The position numbers were made by a program, and so were the translations under genes. A stretch of DNA of 64,000 nucleotides, from contig NZ_CP034157.1 in NCBI RefSeq assembly GCF_003860565.1, forward strand, positions 1,054,001-1,118,000. Direction: 5' to 3'. The DNA comes from Cloacibacterium normanense. GTDB lineage: Bacteria; Bacteroidota; Bacteroidia; Flavobacteriales; Weeksellaceae. Positions 1-8,981 of the stretch are shown one piece after another; position 1 is the first letter of the stretch, and each line of letters begins with the position of its first letter. The notes below the pieces were generated by a model. It was not told the DNA's origin. It searched no databases and worked only from the letters and a program-made list of their open reading frames with translations.

Positions 1-268
1 CACTGATTTTACTTCTGCGCTTATTTTTGCAGTAGTTTTAGGTTTGCTTAACCTTATTGTAAAGCCTATTATTTCTTTATTCTCGTTGCCAATTACCATT
101 CTTACATTAGGATTATTTTCTTTGGTAATTAATGCTATAATTGTTCTTATTGCAGATTATTTTATAGACGGAATTAATATTGATGGATTTTTATGGGCAC
201 TTATATTCAGTGTGGCTTTATCTATTGTCACTTCTGTTTTAGAAAGTATTTTTATCAGCAAAGAATAA
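1..268 (+). CDS. phage holin family (YvlD-like) membrane protein, C-terminal part
   Basis: The open frame enters from the left edge (codons in frame with base 2) and stops at 266-268. The visible 88 residues form about three hydrophobic segments with a short polar turn (DYFIDGINIDGF) and a charged C-terminus, matching the PF04020 four-TM 'phage holin' family of small bacterial inner-membrane proteins. Despite the name, members are ordinary chromosomal genes, and I see no phage context. A TTG at 44 could be read as a start, but the frame continues upstream without a stop and in the same hydrophobic style, so the gene is cut by the window edge. The physiological role is unknown. Confidence 0.75.
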   Translation, partial: TDFTSALIFAVVLGLLNLIVKPIISLFSLPITILTLGLFSLVINAIIVLIADYFIDGINIDGFLWALIFSVALSIVTSVLESIFISKE

Positions 269-293
269 ATTCATTTCATTTTAAATATAATGC

Positions 294-321
294 AAACCTC
301 AAGAAATTGAGGTTTTTCTTT
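294..321 (+). terminator. intrinsic terminator after the holin-family gene
   Basis: Inverted repeat AAACCTC/GAGGTTT (294-300 and 309-315) with an 8-nt loop, followed by a T-rich run. It lies 25 nt past the stop codon. Confidence 0.7.
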
Positions 322-433
322 TGTCTAAAAATTTTGAAAATCCTCTTCAAAATTCTGTAAATATTTTTACCCTTGACTTTTACATCTTTACAAAAAATTA
401 AAAACAACACCATCACCTTAAAAATATAAAGTC

Positions 434-877
434 ATGAGCAGAATATTATTTATTTTTTTATTTCTTATTTTCGGAAATTTGAGTGCTACCAATCCTGATG
501 ATCTTTTGGGAACTTGGATGAGCACAGATAATAGTGTAAAAGTAGAAGTATATAAAGTCAATCATCAATTTAAGGCCAAAGTTCTTTGGTTTAATCATCT
601 TTTAAGCGAAAGCAAAACGCCCATGCATTTATCTTTGGACACGAACAATCCCAATCCTGCATTGAGAAACAGAAAAATTCTAGGCATGGAAATTTTAGAT
701 GGATTGCGCTATGATCCTCAGAAAAAAGAATGGGTTAATGGGAAAATTTATGACGCTTCTAGTGGAAGATATTGGAGTTCTTGTGCCAAGTTGCTCCAAA
801 ACGGAATCTTAAAAGTTCGCGGTTTCTGGAAGGTAGAATGGATAGGAAAATCTATATCTTTTAGAAAAGTATCTTAA
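434..877 (+). CDS. DUF2147 domain secreted protein
   Basis: 147 residues. The first ~18 are a hydrophobic Sec-type signal peptide, so the product is probably periplasmic or outer-membrane associated. The rest follows the DUF2147 (PF09917) pattern: GTWMSTD near the mature N-terminus, the central 'D.NNPNPALRNRKILG' stretch, then 'W.NGKIYDASSGRYW' and 'LKVRGFW'. These belong to a lipocalin-like small beta-barrel family of unknown ligand. It is a single-gene unit with terminators on both sides. The function cannot be given beyond the family. Confidence 0.8.
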   Translation: MSRILFIFLFLIFGNLSATNPDDLLGTWMSTDNSVKVEVYKVNHQFKAKVLWFNHLLSESKTPMHLSLDTNNPNPALRNRKILGMEILDGLRYDPQKKEWVNGKIYDASSGRYWSSCAKLLQNGILKVRGFWKVEWIGKSISFRKVS

Positions 878-910
878 AAAAAAGACCTCCTAAAATTGGA
901 GGTCTTTTTT
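878..910. terminator. bidirectional terminator between convergent genes
   Basis: Perfect 10-bp stem AAAGACCTCC/GGAGGTCTTT (881-890, 898-907) with a 7-nt loop. A-run on one side and T-run on the other, so it can serve both the DUF2147 gene and the leftward acyl-CoA synthetase gene. Confidence 0.8.
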
Positions 911-913
911 GAT

Positions 914-2686
914 TTATGCTCTGTCGTATAATTTTTCGTAAAGGTTAAAGAATTTTTCTTTTACCGCTTTACGTTTTAATTTCATCGTTGGAGTAAGTAA
1001 ACCATCTTCAATCGTCCAGAGCGTAGGAGTAAGCTCTATTTTCTTAATTTGCTCCCATTTTCCTAAAGTAGCATTCAGCAAATTAATATCTTTCATAATT
1101 CTTGCTTTTAGCTCAGGAGAATTCGCCATTTCTTCTGGAGTTTTGCCTATTTTAAGATGTTTTCTCTCTGCCCAAAGTTTTGCAAATGCATAGTCTGGTT
1201 GTACTAAAGCACACGGCATTTTTTCGCCGTCACCTACTACCATAATTTGTTCGATAAATTTAGAACCTTTCGCTAAATTTTCTAAAACCTGAGGCGCAAC
1301 ATATTTACCACCAGAAGTTTTGAACATTTCTTTTTTACGGTCTGTAATGTGTAAGAAACCTTCTGCATCTATATGACCGATGTCTCCCGTCATGAAGTAA
1401 CCATCTTCTGTAAATGCTTCTTTGGTTTTTTCCTCGTCTTTATAATATCCTTGGAAAACAGAAGGTCCTTTTACGGTGATTTCTCCATCTGCTTGGATTT
1501 TTACATCTAAATTATCTAAAACGTGACCTACAGTTCCTATTTTCACTCTTTCGAAAGAGTTTACCGCAATTACTGGAGACGTTTCTGTAAGCCCGTAACC
1601 TTCTAAAATAGGAATTCCAGCACCGTGGAAACTTCTGTTCAGTTTGGTAGATAGGGCAGCAGAACCACTTACTAAAGTAATCATATTGCCTCCTAAACCT
1701 TCTCTCCATTTAGAGAACACCAATTTATCTGCAATTCTATGTTTTAAAGATTTAGGTTTCTTAATATCATAATTATCTAATAAAGATAATGCCCAATAGA
1801 AAATTTTGGTTTTCAAACCACCAGCTGCAGCTCCTTTGTCTACAATTTTATCATATACTTTCTCTACCAATCTTGGTACTACAGTCATGTAATGAGGTTT
1901 CACTTCTTTTACATTATCCCCAATTTTATCAATACTTTCTGCAAAGTGAATCGAAAAACCGTTGTACATAAATAGATAAGAAATCATTCTCTCAAAAATA
2001 TGACAGATAGGTAAAAAGCTTAATACTTTAATATCTGTATATTCTAATTTCCAATTTCTAGGAATTCTATGGTCTGAAGCCAAAACATTTGCAACGATGT
2101 TTCTGTGCGTAAGCATTACACCTTTTGGTCTACCAGTAGTTCCAGAAGTGTAAATTAAAGTTGCTAAATCATCAGGTTGAATCGTTTTAGCAATGTCTTC
2201 TACTTCTTGTTGATTGTCTTCATTTTCTCCCAAATCGAGTACTTCCTTCCAGTTTGCAGCCCCAGGAATTTCGTCAAAGGTGAAAATTCCTTTCAAACTT
2301 TCTACTTGAGGTTTTACTTGAAGTAATTTTTCGTACAAATCTTTATCTGAAACAAAAACATATTTTATTTCCGCATTATTAAAGATATAGATATAATCTT
2401 CTACAGAAATGGTAGGATATACCGGAACATCTATTGCACCAATTTGCAAAATTCCTAAATCCATTACATGCCATTCTGTGCGGTTATTCGTAGAAATAAG
2501 ACCAATTTTATCACCGGGCTTAATTCCTAACTTCAATAAACCTCTAGAAATTTTATTCCCTAGATTTACATACTCTTGTGTAGAAGTTTTCGTCCAAACT
2601 CCATTATATTTGGTCACCAATGCATCTTCCTTTGGGAACTTGTATAATGCATGATGAGCAAAGTCAAACAATCTTGTAATTGACAT
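914..2686 (-). CDS. long-chain fatty-acid--CoA ligase (AMP-dependent acyl-CoA synthetase)
   Basis: 590 residues, the usual size for bacterial long-chain acyl-CoA synthetases. It activates fatty acids to acyl-CoA by way of an acyl-adenylate, at the cytoplasmic membrane. Visible motifs: the P-loop-like YTSGTTGRPKG at about 179-189, GYGLTETSP at about 363-371, the hinge region TGDIGHID near 433, and the DRKKEMFKTSGGKYVAP stretch at 449-465. ATG start at 2684-2686. It is divergent from an acyl-CoA dehydrogenase (start 2809), so the pair makes a small fatty-acid module. It resembles FadD15-type enzymes; the chain-length preference is not visible in sequence. Confidence 0.9.
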   Translation of the reverse strand: MSITRLFDFAHHALYKFPKEDALVTKYNGVWTKTSTQEYVNLGNKISRGLLKLGIKPGDKIGLISTNNRTEWHVMDLGILQIGAIDVPVYPTISVEDYIYIFNNAEIKYVFVSDKDLYEKLLQVKPQVESLKGIFTFDEIPGAANWKEVLDLGENEDNQQEVEDIAKTIQPDDLATLIYTSGTTGRPKGVMLTHRNIVANVLASDHRIPRNWKLEYTDIKVLSFLPICHIFERMISYLFMYNGFSIHFAESIDKIGDNVKEVKPHYMTVVPRLVEKVYDKIVDKGAAAGGLKTKIFYWALSLLDNYDIKKPKSLKHRIADKLVFSKWREGLGGNMITLVSGSAALSTKLNRSFHGAGIPILEGYGLTETSPVIAVNSFERVKIGTVGHVLDNLDVKIQADGEITVKGPSVFQGYYKDEEKTKEAFTEDGYFMTGDIGHIDAEGFLHITDRKKEMFKTSGGKYVAPQVLENLAKGSKFIEQIMVVGDGEKMPCALVQPDYAFAKLWAERKHLKIGKTPEEMANSPELKARIMKDINLLNATLGKWEQIKKIELTPTLWTIEDGLLTPTMKLKRKAVKEKFFNLYEKLYDRA

Positions 2687-2708
2687 ATTTTACGTTTTTT
2701 GATTTTTG

Positions 2709-2737
2709 TAAAAATAATACTTTTTCTTAATTCACAA
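2709..2737 (-). promoter_or_regulatory. flavobacterial promoter for the acyl-CoA synthetase
   Basis: On the minus strand TTG (2735-2737), an 18-nt spacer and TATTTTTA (2709-2716) fit TTG-N17-19-TAnnTTTG with one mismatch. It sits 22 nt upstream of the ATG. Confidence 0.45.
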
Positions 2738-2808
2738 ATAGTTAATATCAATTTTCGTTAAAATCTCTAAAAAATGTATATTTACGCCAATTAATTTTAA
2801 TACAAAAA

Positions 2809-3951
2809 ATGGATTTTAATTTAACAGAAGAACAACTGATGATTCAGCAAGCAGCGAGAGATTTCGCGCAGACTGAACTTTTGCCTGGCGTAATAGAAAG
2901 AGATAACGAACAGAAGTTTCCTTATGAACAAGTAAAGAAAATGGGAGAACTAGGATTCCTAGGAATGATGGTTGAACCAAAATACGGTGGAGCAGGAATG
3001 GATAGTGTTTCTTATGTTTTGGCAATGGAAGAAATTGCTAAAGTAGACGCTTCTGCAGCTGTAGTAATGTCAGTAAACAATTCTTTGGTTTGTGCTGGTC
3101 TAGAAAAATTCGCTTCTGAAGAACAAAAACAAAAGTATTTAGTTCCTTTAGCAAAAGGTGAAGTCATCGGTGCATTTGCACTTTCTGAGCCAGAAGCTGG
3201 TTCTGATGCTACTTCTCAAAAAACAACTGCCATTGATATGGGAGACCATTATCTATTAAACGGTACTAAAAACTGGATTACCAATGGTGGAAACGCTCAA
3301 TATTACATTGTGATTGCACAAACTGATGTGGAGAAAAAACACAAAGGAATCAATGCTTTCATCGTAGAAAAAGGTTGGGAAGGTTTCGTAATTGGTAAAA
3401 AAGAAGAAAAATTAGGGATCAGAGGTTCTGATACGCATTCATTAATGTTTACAGACGTAAAAGTTCCTAAGGAAAATAGAATCGGTGAAGATGGATTTGG
3501 TTTCAATTTCGCCATGGCTGTTTTGAATGGTGGTAGAATTGGTATTGCTTCTCAAGCATTAGGTATTGCTTCTGGAGCTTATGAATTGGCGCTAAAATAT
3601 GCTAAAGAAAGAAAAGCTTTCGGTACAGAAATCATCAATCACCAAGCAATTGCTTTCAAATTAGCAGATATGCACGTGAATATTATGGCGGCAAGAATGC
3701 TTTGCTACAAAGCTGCTGCTGAAAAAGATGCAGGTCTAGATATTTCAGAATCTGGAGCAATGGCAAAACTATACGCTTCTCAAGTAGCAATGGATACTAC
3801 CATTGAAGCAGTACAAGTTCACGGTGGTTACGGTTATGTAAAAGAATATCACGTAGAAAGAATGATGCGTGATGCTAAAATCACTCAGATATACGAAGGA
3901 ACTTCTGAAATTCAGAAAATTGTAATTTCTAGAAGTATTGCTAAAAAATAA
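2809..3951 (+). CDS. acyl-CoA dehydrogenase (short/medium-chain type)
   Basis: 380 residues, standard length for a short- or medium-chain FAD-dependent acyl-CoA dehydrogenase, which makes trans-2-enoyl-CoA and passes electrons to EtfAB. Visible: substrate/FAD motif AFALSEPEAGSDAT (~122-135), W.TNG (~156), the C-terminal VHGGYGY, and the catalytic base Glu (~363) in QIYEGTSEIQ. It is divergent from an acyl-CoA synthetase and ends in a strong hairpin. Several family members oxidise branched acyl-CoAs (isovaleryl, 2-methylbutyryl), so the exact substrate is uncertain. Confidence 0.88.
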   Translation: MDFNLTEEQLMIQQAARDFAQTELLPGVIERDNEQKFPYEQVKKMGELGFLGMMVEPKYGGAGMDSVSYVLAMEEIAKVDASAAVVMSVNNSLVCAGLEKFASEEQKQKYLVPLAKGEVIGAFALSEPEAGSDATSQKTTAIDMGDHYLLNGTKNWITNGGNAQYYIVIAQTDVEKKHKGINAFIVEKGWEGFVIGKKEEKLGIRGSDTHSLMFTDVKVPKENRIGEDGFGFNFAMAVLNGGRIGIASQALGIASGAYELALKYAKERKAFGTEIINHQAIAFKLADMHVNIMAARMLCYKAAAEKDAGLDISESGAMAKLYASQVAMDTTIEAVQVHGGYGYVKEYHVERMMRDAKITQIYEGTSEIQKIVISRSIAKK

Positions 3952-3975
3952 TTAGCAAATTCTTTTTAAAATATG

Positions 3976-4010
3976 AAAGTCGGACAAGCAATTGTTCGAC
4001 TTTATGTTTT
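3976..4010 (+). terminator. intrinsic terminator after acyl-CoA dehydrogenase
   Basis: 12-bp stem (3976-3987 with 3992-4003, one G-U pair) closing a GCAA tetraloop, then a T-rich tail. It shows that an in-frame ATG at 3973 is not the start of the next gene. Confidence 0.75.
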
Positions 4011-4041
4011 CATATTTATCAAATTTTCATACATTTATTCA

Positions 4042-5109
4042 ATGAAAAAATTAAGTCTTTTTGTCGTTTTGTTTTCTTTAAGTTTTTCAGCGCAAGTTCC
4101 CACGTTTACTGATGAAATTGCGTTTCAATTATCAGAAAAACCGGTGCATTGCATCAATCAAGAATACCCCAATAAAACCGCACATGTAATCAATAATGAC
4201 ATTGATGTAAAACTGACTCCCAAAGAATTGCATCCTAGCTTTTATGGCTGTTTTGATTGGCATTCATCAGTTCATGGACATTGGATGCTCGTAAAACTAC
4301 TCAAAGACAAACCTTTTCTCAAAAATAAAGAAGAAATTGTAAAAATTTTGGAAGGTTCTTTTCAAGCCGAAAAAATAAAGACAGAAGCAGAATATTTCCA
4401 TAAATATCAAGTGGCAAAAGGTTTTGAGAGAACTTACGGTTGGGCTTGGTTGCTTCAATTAGATGCAGAATTGGCCAATTGGGAAAATCCTCAAGCGAAA
4501 ATTTGGCATCAAAATTTAAAACCTCTCACTTATGAAATCGTAAAATTGTGGAAAGAATATTTACCGAAACAAACGTATCCCAATAGAACAGGAGTTCATC
4601 CTAACACTGCTTTTGCGCTAAGTTTTGCCATAGATTGGGCAAGAACGGTTGGCGAAAAAGATTTTGAAAACCAACTCATCGAAAAAGCAAAATATTTCTA
4701 TCTAAAAGATGAAAAAACGCCTGCTTATCTGGAACCAGACGGAAGTGATTTCTTCTCGCCAAGTTTAGAAATTGCAGATTTAATGACCAGAATTCTTCCG
4801 CAAGATGAATATGTTAAATGGTTCAACAAATTCTACGAAAAAAGAAGTATTGAGAATATTTCACAGATTCCTGTAATTTCGGATATTAATGATTATCAAA
4901 CCGTTCACTTGGTTGGTTTAAGTTTTACTAGAAGTTGGTGCATGAAAAACATTGCTCAAGTTTTACCTAAAAATCATCGACACAAAAAACATTTCGAAGA
5001 AACTTCTGCCAAATTTTTAGAAAATGCATTGCCATTGGTTTTTAAAGGAAATTATGGTGGCGACCATTGGTTAGCTAGTTTTGCGGTGTATGCTTTGAGT
5101 AATAAATAA
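4042..5109 (+). CDS. DUF2891 family secreted protein
   Basis: 355 residues from the ATG at 4042, which gives a clean signal peptide (MKKLSLFVVLFSLSFSAQ). The longer in-frame start at 3973 would run through the preceding terminator. The body matches DUF2891: 'HPSFYGCFDWHSSVHGHWMLVKLLK', 'FERTYGWAWLLQLDAEL', 'PNRTGVHPNTAFALSFAIDWAR', 'DGSDFFSPSLEIADLM' and 'GGDHWLASFAVYAL'. The regular Trp/His-rich helices suggest an alpha/alpha-toroid fold of the glycoside-hydrolase or terpenoid-cyclase kind, but that is inference. Probably periplasmic; enzymatic activity unknown. Confidence 0.8.
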   Translation: MKKLSLFVVLFSLSFSAQVPTFTDEIAFQLSEKPVHCINQEYPNKTAHVINNDIDVKLTPKELHPSFYGCFDWHSSVHGHWMLVKLLKDKPFLKNKEEIVKILEGSFQAEKIKTEAEYFHKYQVAKGFERTYGWAWLLQLDAELANWENPQAKIWHQNLKPLTYEIVKLWKEYLPKQTYPNRTGVHPNTAFALSFAIDWARTVGEKDFENQLIEKAKYFYLKDEKTPAYLEPDGSDFFSPSLEIADLMTRILPQDEYVKWFNKFYEKRSIENISQIPVISDINDYQTVHLVGLSFTRSWCMKNIAQVLPKNHRHKKHFEETSAKFLENALPLVFKGNYGGDHWLASFAVYALSNK

Positions 5110-5131
5110 TAAAAAATTATATATGATAACT

Positions 5132-5596
5132 ATGAAAACAAAAAAACTATTCTCTCTTTTTTTATTTTTTACAGCCTTTTTAAATGCTCAAGAAAAATTA
5201 ATTAATGGAACGTGGAATACAGTAACTGTATCAAATGAAATGTTCCAGATGAATGAAAATAAAGAATTTGAATTGACTAAAAAAGGTAAAATAATTCACA
5301 ATTCTAAAGATGCAATTCTAAATTTAAAGCTAGGATATTCAGAAAATCAATTTGTTTTTGACGAAAACAATAATTTCTTCGTTAAATTATCTGAAAATTC
5401 AAATTTTTTTGTTTTCAAAGGAAAATATGAAGTTGATAAACAAAATAAAACAATAAATTTAACTCTTACTAATTCAGCAGGTAGTGAATTAAAAAAATAT
5501 TTTAAGTACAGTTTTAATCCTGAAGATCAAAATTATATGAAATTAGATGTCTACTTCGGTGGAGAACCTACAAAATATTTATTAAAGAGAAACTAA
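5132..5596 (+). CDS. small secreted lipocalin-like protein of unknown function
   Basis: I take the ATG at 5132 (154 residues), which begins a normal signal peptide MKTKKLFSLFLFFTAFLNAQ; an ATG at 5123 would add only three residues. The mature part starts 'LINGTWNTV' and is made of alternating beta-type strands, as in small lipocalin-like domain proteins of Bacteroidota. I recognise no catalytic motif. It starts 22 nt after the DUF2891 gene and may be co-transcribed with it. Codon use is AT-richer than in neighbouring housekeeping genes, which suggests an accessory gene. Confidence 0.6.
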   Translation: MKTKKLFSLFLFFTAFLNAQEKLINGTWNTVTVSNEMFQMNENKEFELTKKGKIIHNSKDAILNLKLGYSENQFVFDENNNFFVKLSENSNFFVFKGKYEVDKQNKTINLTLTNSAGSELKKYFKYSFNPEDQNYMKLDVYFGGEPTKYLLKRN

Positions 5597-5597
5597 A

Positions 5598-5632
5598 AAA
5601 ATCCTTCAGAATTTTCTGAAGGATTTTAATTT
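5598..5632. terminator. bidirectional terminator
   Basis: Perfect 13-bp stem (5598-5610 with 5615-5627) around an ATTT loop, with T-rich sequence on both strands. It separates the plus-strand secreted-protein gene from the leftward DUF4349 gene. Confidence 0.8.
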
Positions 5633-5657
5633 TTAAATATTTTAATTCTTTAATTTT

Positions 5658-6827
5658 TCATTTCTCTTTCGGCATATATTTAGAAATATCGTCATCGTTT
5701 TTATTTTCCTCAGCATTGGTTGGTTCAGTGTTTTGAGGCGTTTCTGCTGATGGTTTTAATGCTTCCGCTGCTTTTATTTTTTCTCTTTCTAAGGCCAATT
5801 GTCTTTGGAATTCTTCTTCGCGTTTTTTCTTATTTCTTTTTGCCACGAAATACCAAACAATTCCGCCGATTAAAAATATTGGCCAAAACGGAATAAGTGC
5901 TAAAAATAATCCACCCAAAACCGCAAATCCTTTCATAAACGCATTAGAAGATTTATCCCCGAAAGTTTCATCTTTTTGTTTGTCATTCAGAATGTTTAAA
6001 TCCTCTGCATTATTGGTTTCTGGAGTATTATCTACCAAAGTGAGTTCCACATCGCACATTTGGCTTCCTACATAATCATTGCCTTGCACTTCTGTATTTT
6101 TAGATTCTACATTTCCCAGACTGCTCATTTTATTCACCAATTCATTAAAATTACTCAATGGTACTTTTACGGTCAAATAATGTTTGGCAATTCCTTCATT
6201 TTCGGTATAATTTTCTGTGATAATATCTACATTGTAGGTGCTCAATTCTTGATTTAACAGGGCTTTTGCAGCAGCCAAATCTTCTACCGAAACTTGCAAT
6301 CTCGTTGTTTTCGCAATAGGGTAGAGTTCACGCTGAGGAACTGGTTGACTCTGAACTTGATTTTGATTTTGAACCTCTTGTTCTGGTTGGGTTTGCGAAT
6401 TGTTTTTAGAAGTTTGCTTCAAGATTTTATTGGCCGTTTCAGCAATGACTACAGCAGCGTTGTCGCCACTTTTTATGGCGTTATTGGCTGAATCAATCGC
6501 TTTTCTAATATCTTGTGCTTGTTGGCTTTTGTTATCTAATTTTTTAAATTCCCTGTTGAGGGAATCTATGTTTACATTTCCTTTTTTAATGGCGTCTTCT
6601 ATGATTTCTTTATGCTTATTGATTTCTGGAAGGATTATTTTTCCTACCGTACTGTTAGAATCATTGACGATTTTAGAAATAGAATCGAGGGTTTGGTAAC
6701 TTTCTTTTGCTTGGTTAAAAAGGCTATCTGCAGTTTTAAAGGAATCAGCCGTTTGTTGAATATCGGTTTTATTACAAGCCACCAATAATAGAGTAGCGGT
6801 AAAAAGACTAAAAATTGTTTTCTTCAT
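5658..6827 (-). CDS. DUF4349 domain lipoprotein
   Basis: 389 residues from the ATG at 6825-6827. The frame is open further upstream, but only this start gives the lipoprotein signal peptide MKKTIFSLFTATLLLVAC with the lipobox Cys at 18. A helical, Ser/Asp/Asn-rich linker precedes a DUF4349 domain (typical 'TRLQVSVEDLAAAKALLNQELS' start), then one strong membrane segment (FAVLGGLFLALIPFWPIFLIGGIVWYFVA) and a basic, then acidic, cytoplasmic tail. DUF4349 proteins are envelope proteins of unknown role. Having both a lipobox and a C-terminal TM helix is usual for the family. Confidence 0.8.
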   Translation of the reverse strand: MKKTIFSLFTATLLLVACNKTDIQQTADSFKTADSLFNQAKESYQTLDSISKIVNDSNSTVGKIILPEINKHKEIIEDAIKKGNVNIDSLNREFKKLDNKSQQAQDIRKAIDSANNAIKSGDNAAVVIAETANKILKQTSKNNSQTQPEQEVQNQNQVQSQPVPQRELYPIAKTTRLQVSVEDLAAAKALLNQELSTYNVDIITENYTENEGIAKHYLTVKVPLSNFNELVNKMSSLGNVESKNTEVQGNDYVGSQMCDVELTLVDNTPETNNAEDLNILNDKQKDETFGDKSSNAFMKGFAVLGGLFLALIPFWPIFLIGGIVWYFVAKRNKKKREEEFQRQLALEREKIKAAEALKPSAETPQNTEPTNAEENKNDDDISKYMPKEK

Positions 6828-6950
6828 TTTAATAGTTTTGTTGATGCCAAACTTAATACAAAAAATGTTCCCTAAAAATAGGTAAAAAATCGTATTAGTA
6901 TTAAAATTTTGAAAATCAATGAATTGTAAAACAATTTGCAAAATTTTTAC

Positions 6951-6980
6951 AAAAAAAATCTCCAAGTTTCCTTGAAGATT
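6951..6980 (-). terminator. prfC terminator
   Basis: Stem 6957-6966 with 6971-6980 (one mismatch, 4-nt loop), followed on the minus strand by eight T residues. It lies 31 nt past the prfC stop. Confidence 0.75.
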
Positions 6981-7010
6981 CATTTATAATCTAAAATTTA
7001 TAATTTAAAA

Positions 7011-8606
7011 TTATTTTGCGTGATTCCATTCACTGATGAAGTGTAATTTCACATTCGGGAATTTTTCTTGAGTCATGTGAATCGTGAAAGCAGAATCTGC
7101 TAAAAACACCAACTGACCATGATTATCTCTTGCCATAAAACGCTGTTTTAATCTTGCAAATTCTTTGAATTCATCAGATTTTTCGTCGGCTTCTATCCAA
7201 CACGCTTTATGAATTCCAATTGGTTCATACGTACATTTTGCACCATATTCATGCTCCAACCTGTATTGAATAACTTCGTACTGAAGCGCACCCACTGTTC
7301 CAATAATTTTTCTGCCGTTCATTTCCAGTGTAAATAATTGCGCCACACCTTCATCCATTAATTGGTCAATACCTTTCGCCAATTGTTTAGCTTTTAATGG
7401 ATCGTCATTATTAATATAACGGAAATGTTCTGGTGAGAAACTCGGAATGCCTTTGAACTGTAATTTTTCACCAGCAGTTAAAGTATCTCCAATTCTGAAA
7501 CTTCCAGTATCGTGTAAACCTACAATATCTCCAGGGAAACTTTCGTCTACCACTTCTTTTTTGTCTGCAAAGAAAGCATTCGGCGAAGAAAACTTCATTT
7601 TTTTACCTTCTCTTACTAGAAGATAGTTTTCATTTCTCTTAAAAGTTCCAGAAACAATTTTCACGAAAGCCAATCTATCACGGTGTTTTGGATCCATATT
7701 GGCATGAATTTTAAAGACAAATCCTGTGAAATTTTTCTCCTCTGGTTTTACCAATCTAAGGTCAGATTCTTTGGGTTGAGGCATTGGTGCAATTTCTACA
7801 AAAGCATCCAACAATTCTCTTACCCCAAAATTATTCAGAGCTGAACCAAAAAACACGGGTTGTTGTTCACCAGTAAGATATTGTTCTCTATCGAATTCTG
7901 GATAAACTGATTCTATAAGTTCTAGTTCATCTCTTAAAGTAGCTGCAGCTTTTTCACCGATGATTTCATCTACTGAATTGTCATTGATATCATTGATGAC
8001 GATGGTTTCGCCTACTTTTTGTTTCTTTTCTTCGAGAAACAACTGAATGTTTTTCTCCCAAATATTATAAATTCCTTGGAAATCACTTCCCATACCAATC
8101 GGAAGCGAAAGCGGAACTACTTTTAAGCCTAATTTTTGTTCAACTTCATCCAGCAAATCAAATGCATCTTTTCCTTCTCTATCTAGTTTGTTGATGAAAA
8201 CCAACATAGGGATTTTACGCATTCTACAAACTTCTACGAGTTTCTCAGTTTGCTCTTCCACACCTTTTGCTACGTCTATTACTACAATTACAGAATCTAC
8301 CGCAGTAAGCGTTCTGTACGTATCTTCCGCAAAATCTTTGTGACCGGGCGTATCGAGAATGTTGATTTTCTTTCCTTTATATTCAAATGCTAAAACCGAA
8401 GTTGCCACAGAAATCCCTCTTTGTCTTTCGATTTCCATAAAATCGGAAGTTGCTCCTTTTTTAATTTTATTCGATTTTACAGCACCTGCTTCCTGAATCG
8501 CTCCCCCGAAAAGAAGTAATTTCTCCGTCAAAGTAGTTTTTCCAGCATCTGGGTGAGAGATAATCCCGAAAGTTTTACGTTTTGATATTTCTTGTAATAA
8601 ACTCAT
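7011..8606 (-). CDS. prfC: peptide chain release factor 3
   Basis: 531 residues from the ATG at 8604-8606 (the next in-frame ATG, at 8627, adds seven residues). RF3 is the translational GTPase that recycles RF1/RF2 from the ribosome. It has G1 SHPDAGKTT near residue 18, G2/switch region 'ERQRGISVATSV', G3 DTPGH, G4 NKLD, a domain-II beta-barrel and the RF3-specific C-terminal domain ('ALQYEVIQYRLEHEYG'). It is monocistronic, with a terminator downstream and a repeat-rich spacer upstream. Confidence 0.95.
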   Translation of the reverse strand: MSLLQEISKRKTFGIISHPDAGKTTLTEKLLLFGGAIQEAGAVKSNKIKKGATSDFMEIERQRGISVATSVLAFEYKGKKINILDTPGHKDFAEDTYRTLTAVDSVIVVIDVAKGVEEQTEKLVEVCRMRKIPMLVFINKLDREGKDAFDLLDEVEQKLGLKVVPLSLPIGMGSDFQGIYNIWEKNIQLFLEEKKQKVGETIVINDINDNSVDEIIGEKAAATLRDELELIESVYPEFDREQYLTGEQQPVFFGSALNNFGVRELLDAFVEIAPMPQPKESDLRLVKPEEKNFTGFVFKIHANMDPKHRDRLAFVKIVSGTFKRNENYLLVREGKKMKFSSPNAFFADKKEVVDESFPGDIVGLHDTGSFRIGDTLTAGEKLQFKGIPSFSPEHFRYINNDDPLKAKQLAKGIDQLMDEGVAQLFTLEMNGRKIIGTVGALQYEVIQYRLEHEYGAKCTYEPIGIHKACWIEADEKSDEFKEFARLKQRFMARDNHGQLVFLADSAFTIHMTQEKFPNVKLHFISEWNHAK

Positions 8607-8653
8607 TTCTAAATTTTGAAGTTGCAAAAATCGTGATTTTTATCGAGATTTGA

Positions 8654-8864
8654 AAATGATAGATGTATTTCAACGCAAAGGCGCAAAATATATCTATGAA
8701 TTGATTATGTTTTTAAGACGCGAAAAGACTTCGTCTTTATTTGTTTTGAAAATCTTTGATTTTCTTGCGTCTTATTTTCTTTCTATTTTTTAATATAAAT
8801 ATTGCGTCTTTGCGTTAAAAACTCTTTTGTAAAACAAATGATAGATGTATTTCAACGCAAAGGC
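8654..8864. repeat. intergenic direct and inverted repeats (AACGCAAAGRCGCAA family)
   Basis: The roughly 350-bp spacer between prfC and the CPBP gene holds a 29-bp exact direct repeat (8654-8682 and 8836-8864) ending in CAACGCAAAGGC. An inverted copy of its core, TTGCGTCTTTGCGTT, lies at 8802-8816. A further TAAGACGC/GCGTCTTA pair lies between the copies. Apart from the downstream promoter I see no gene here. Confidence 0.7.
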
Positions 8865-8887
8865 TCAAAAAACTTTCAGCTTCCTAC

Positions 8888-8916
8888 TTGTAGCTTCCCT
8901 CATTTTTCTATCTTTG
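8888..8916 (+). promoter_or_regulatory. flavobacterial consensus promoter for the CPBP protease gene
   Basis: TTG (8888-8890), an 18-nt spacer and TATCTTTG (8909-8916): an exact match to TTG-N17-19-TAnnTTTG. It lies 65 nt upstream of the ATG at 8982. Confidence 0.6.
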
Positions 8917-8981
8917 AACAAAATAAGTTTTTAGAAATTTTTCTTTAGATTTTTTTGAACCCCATCAACTTATCATCCTTT

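Noticed and set aside
914-3951. Membership of the acyl-CoA synthetase/dehydrogenase pair in the MarR regulon
   Set aside because: The divergent spacer (2687-2808) contains no copy of TANTATGCRTGCATANTA.
3973-4041. N-terminal extension of the DUF2891 protein
   Set aside because: It runs through a 12-bp terminator hairpin, and the ATG at 4042 gives a proper signal peptide.
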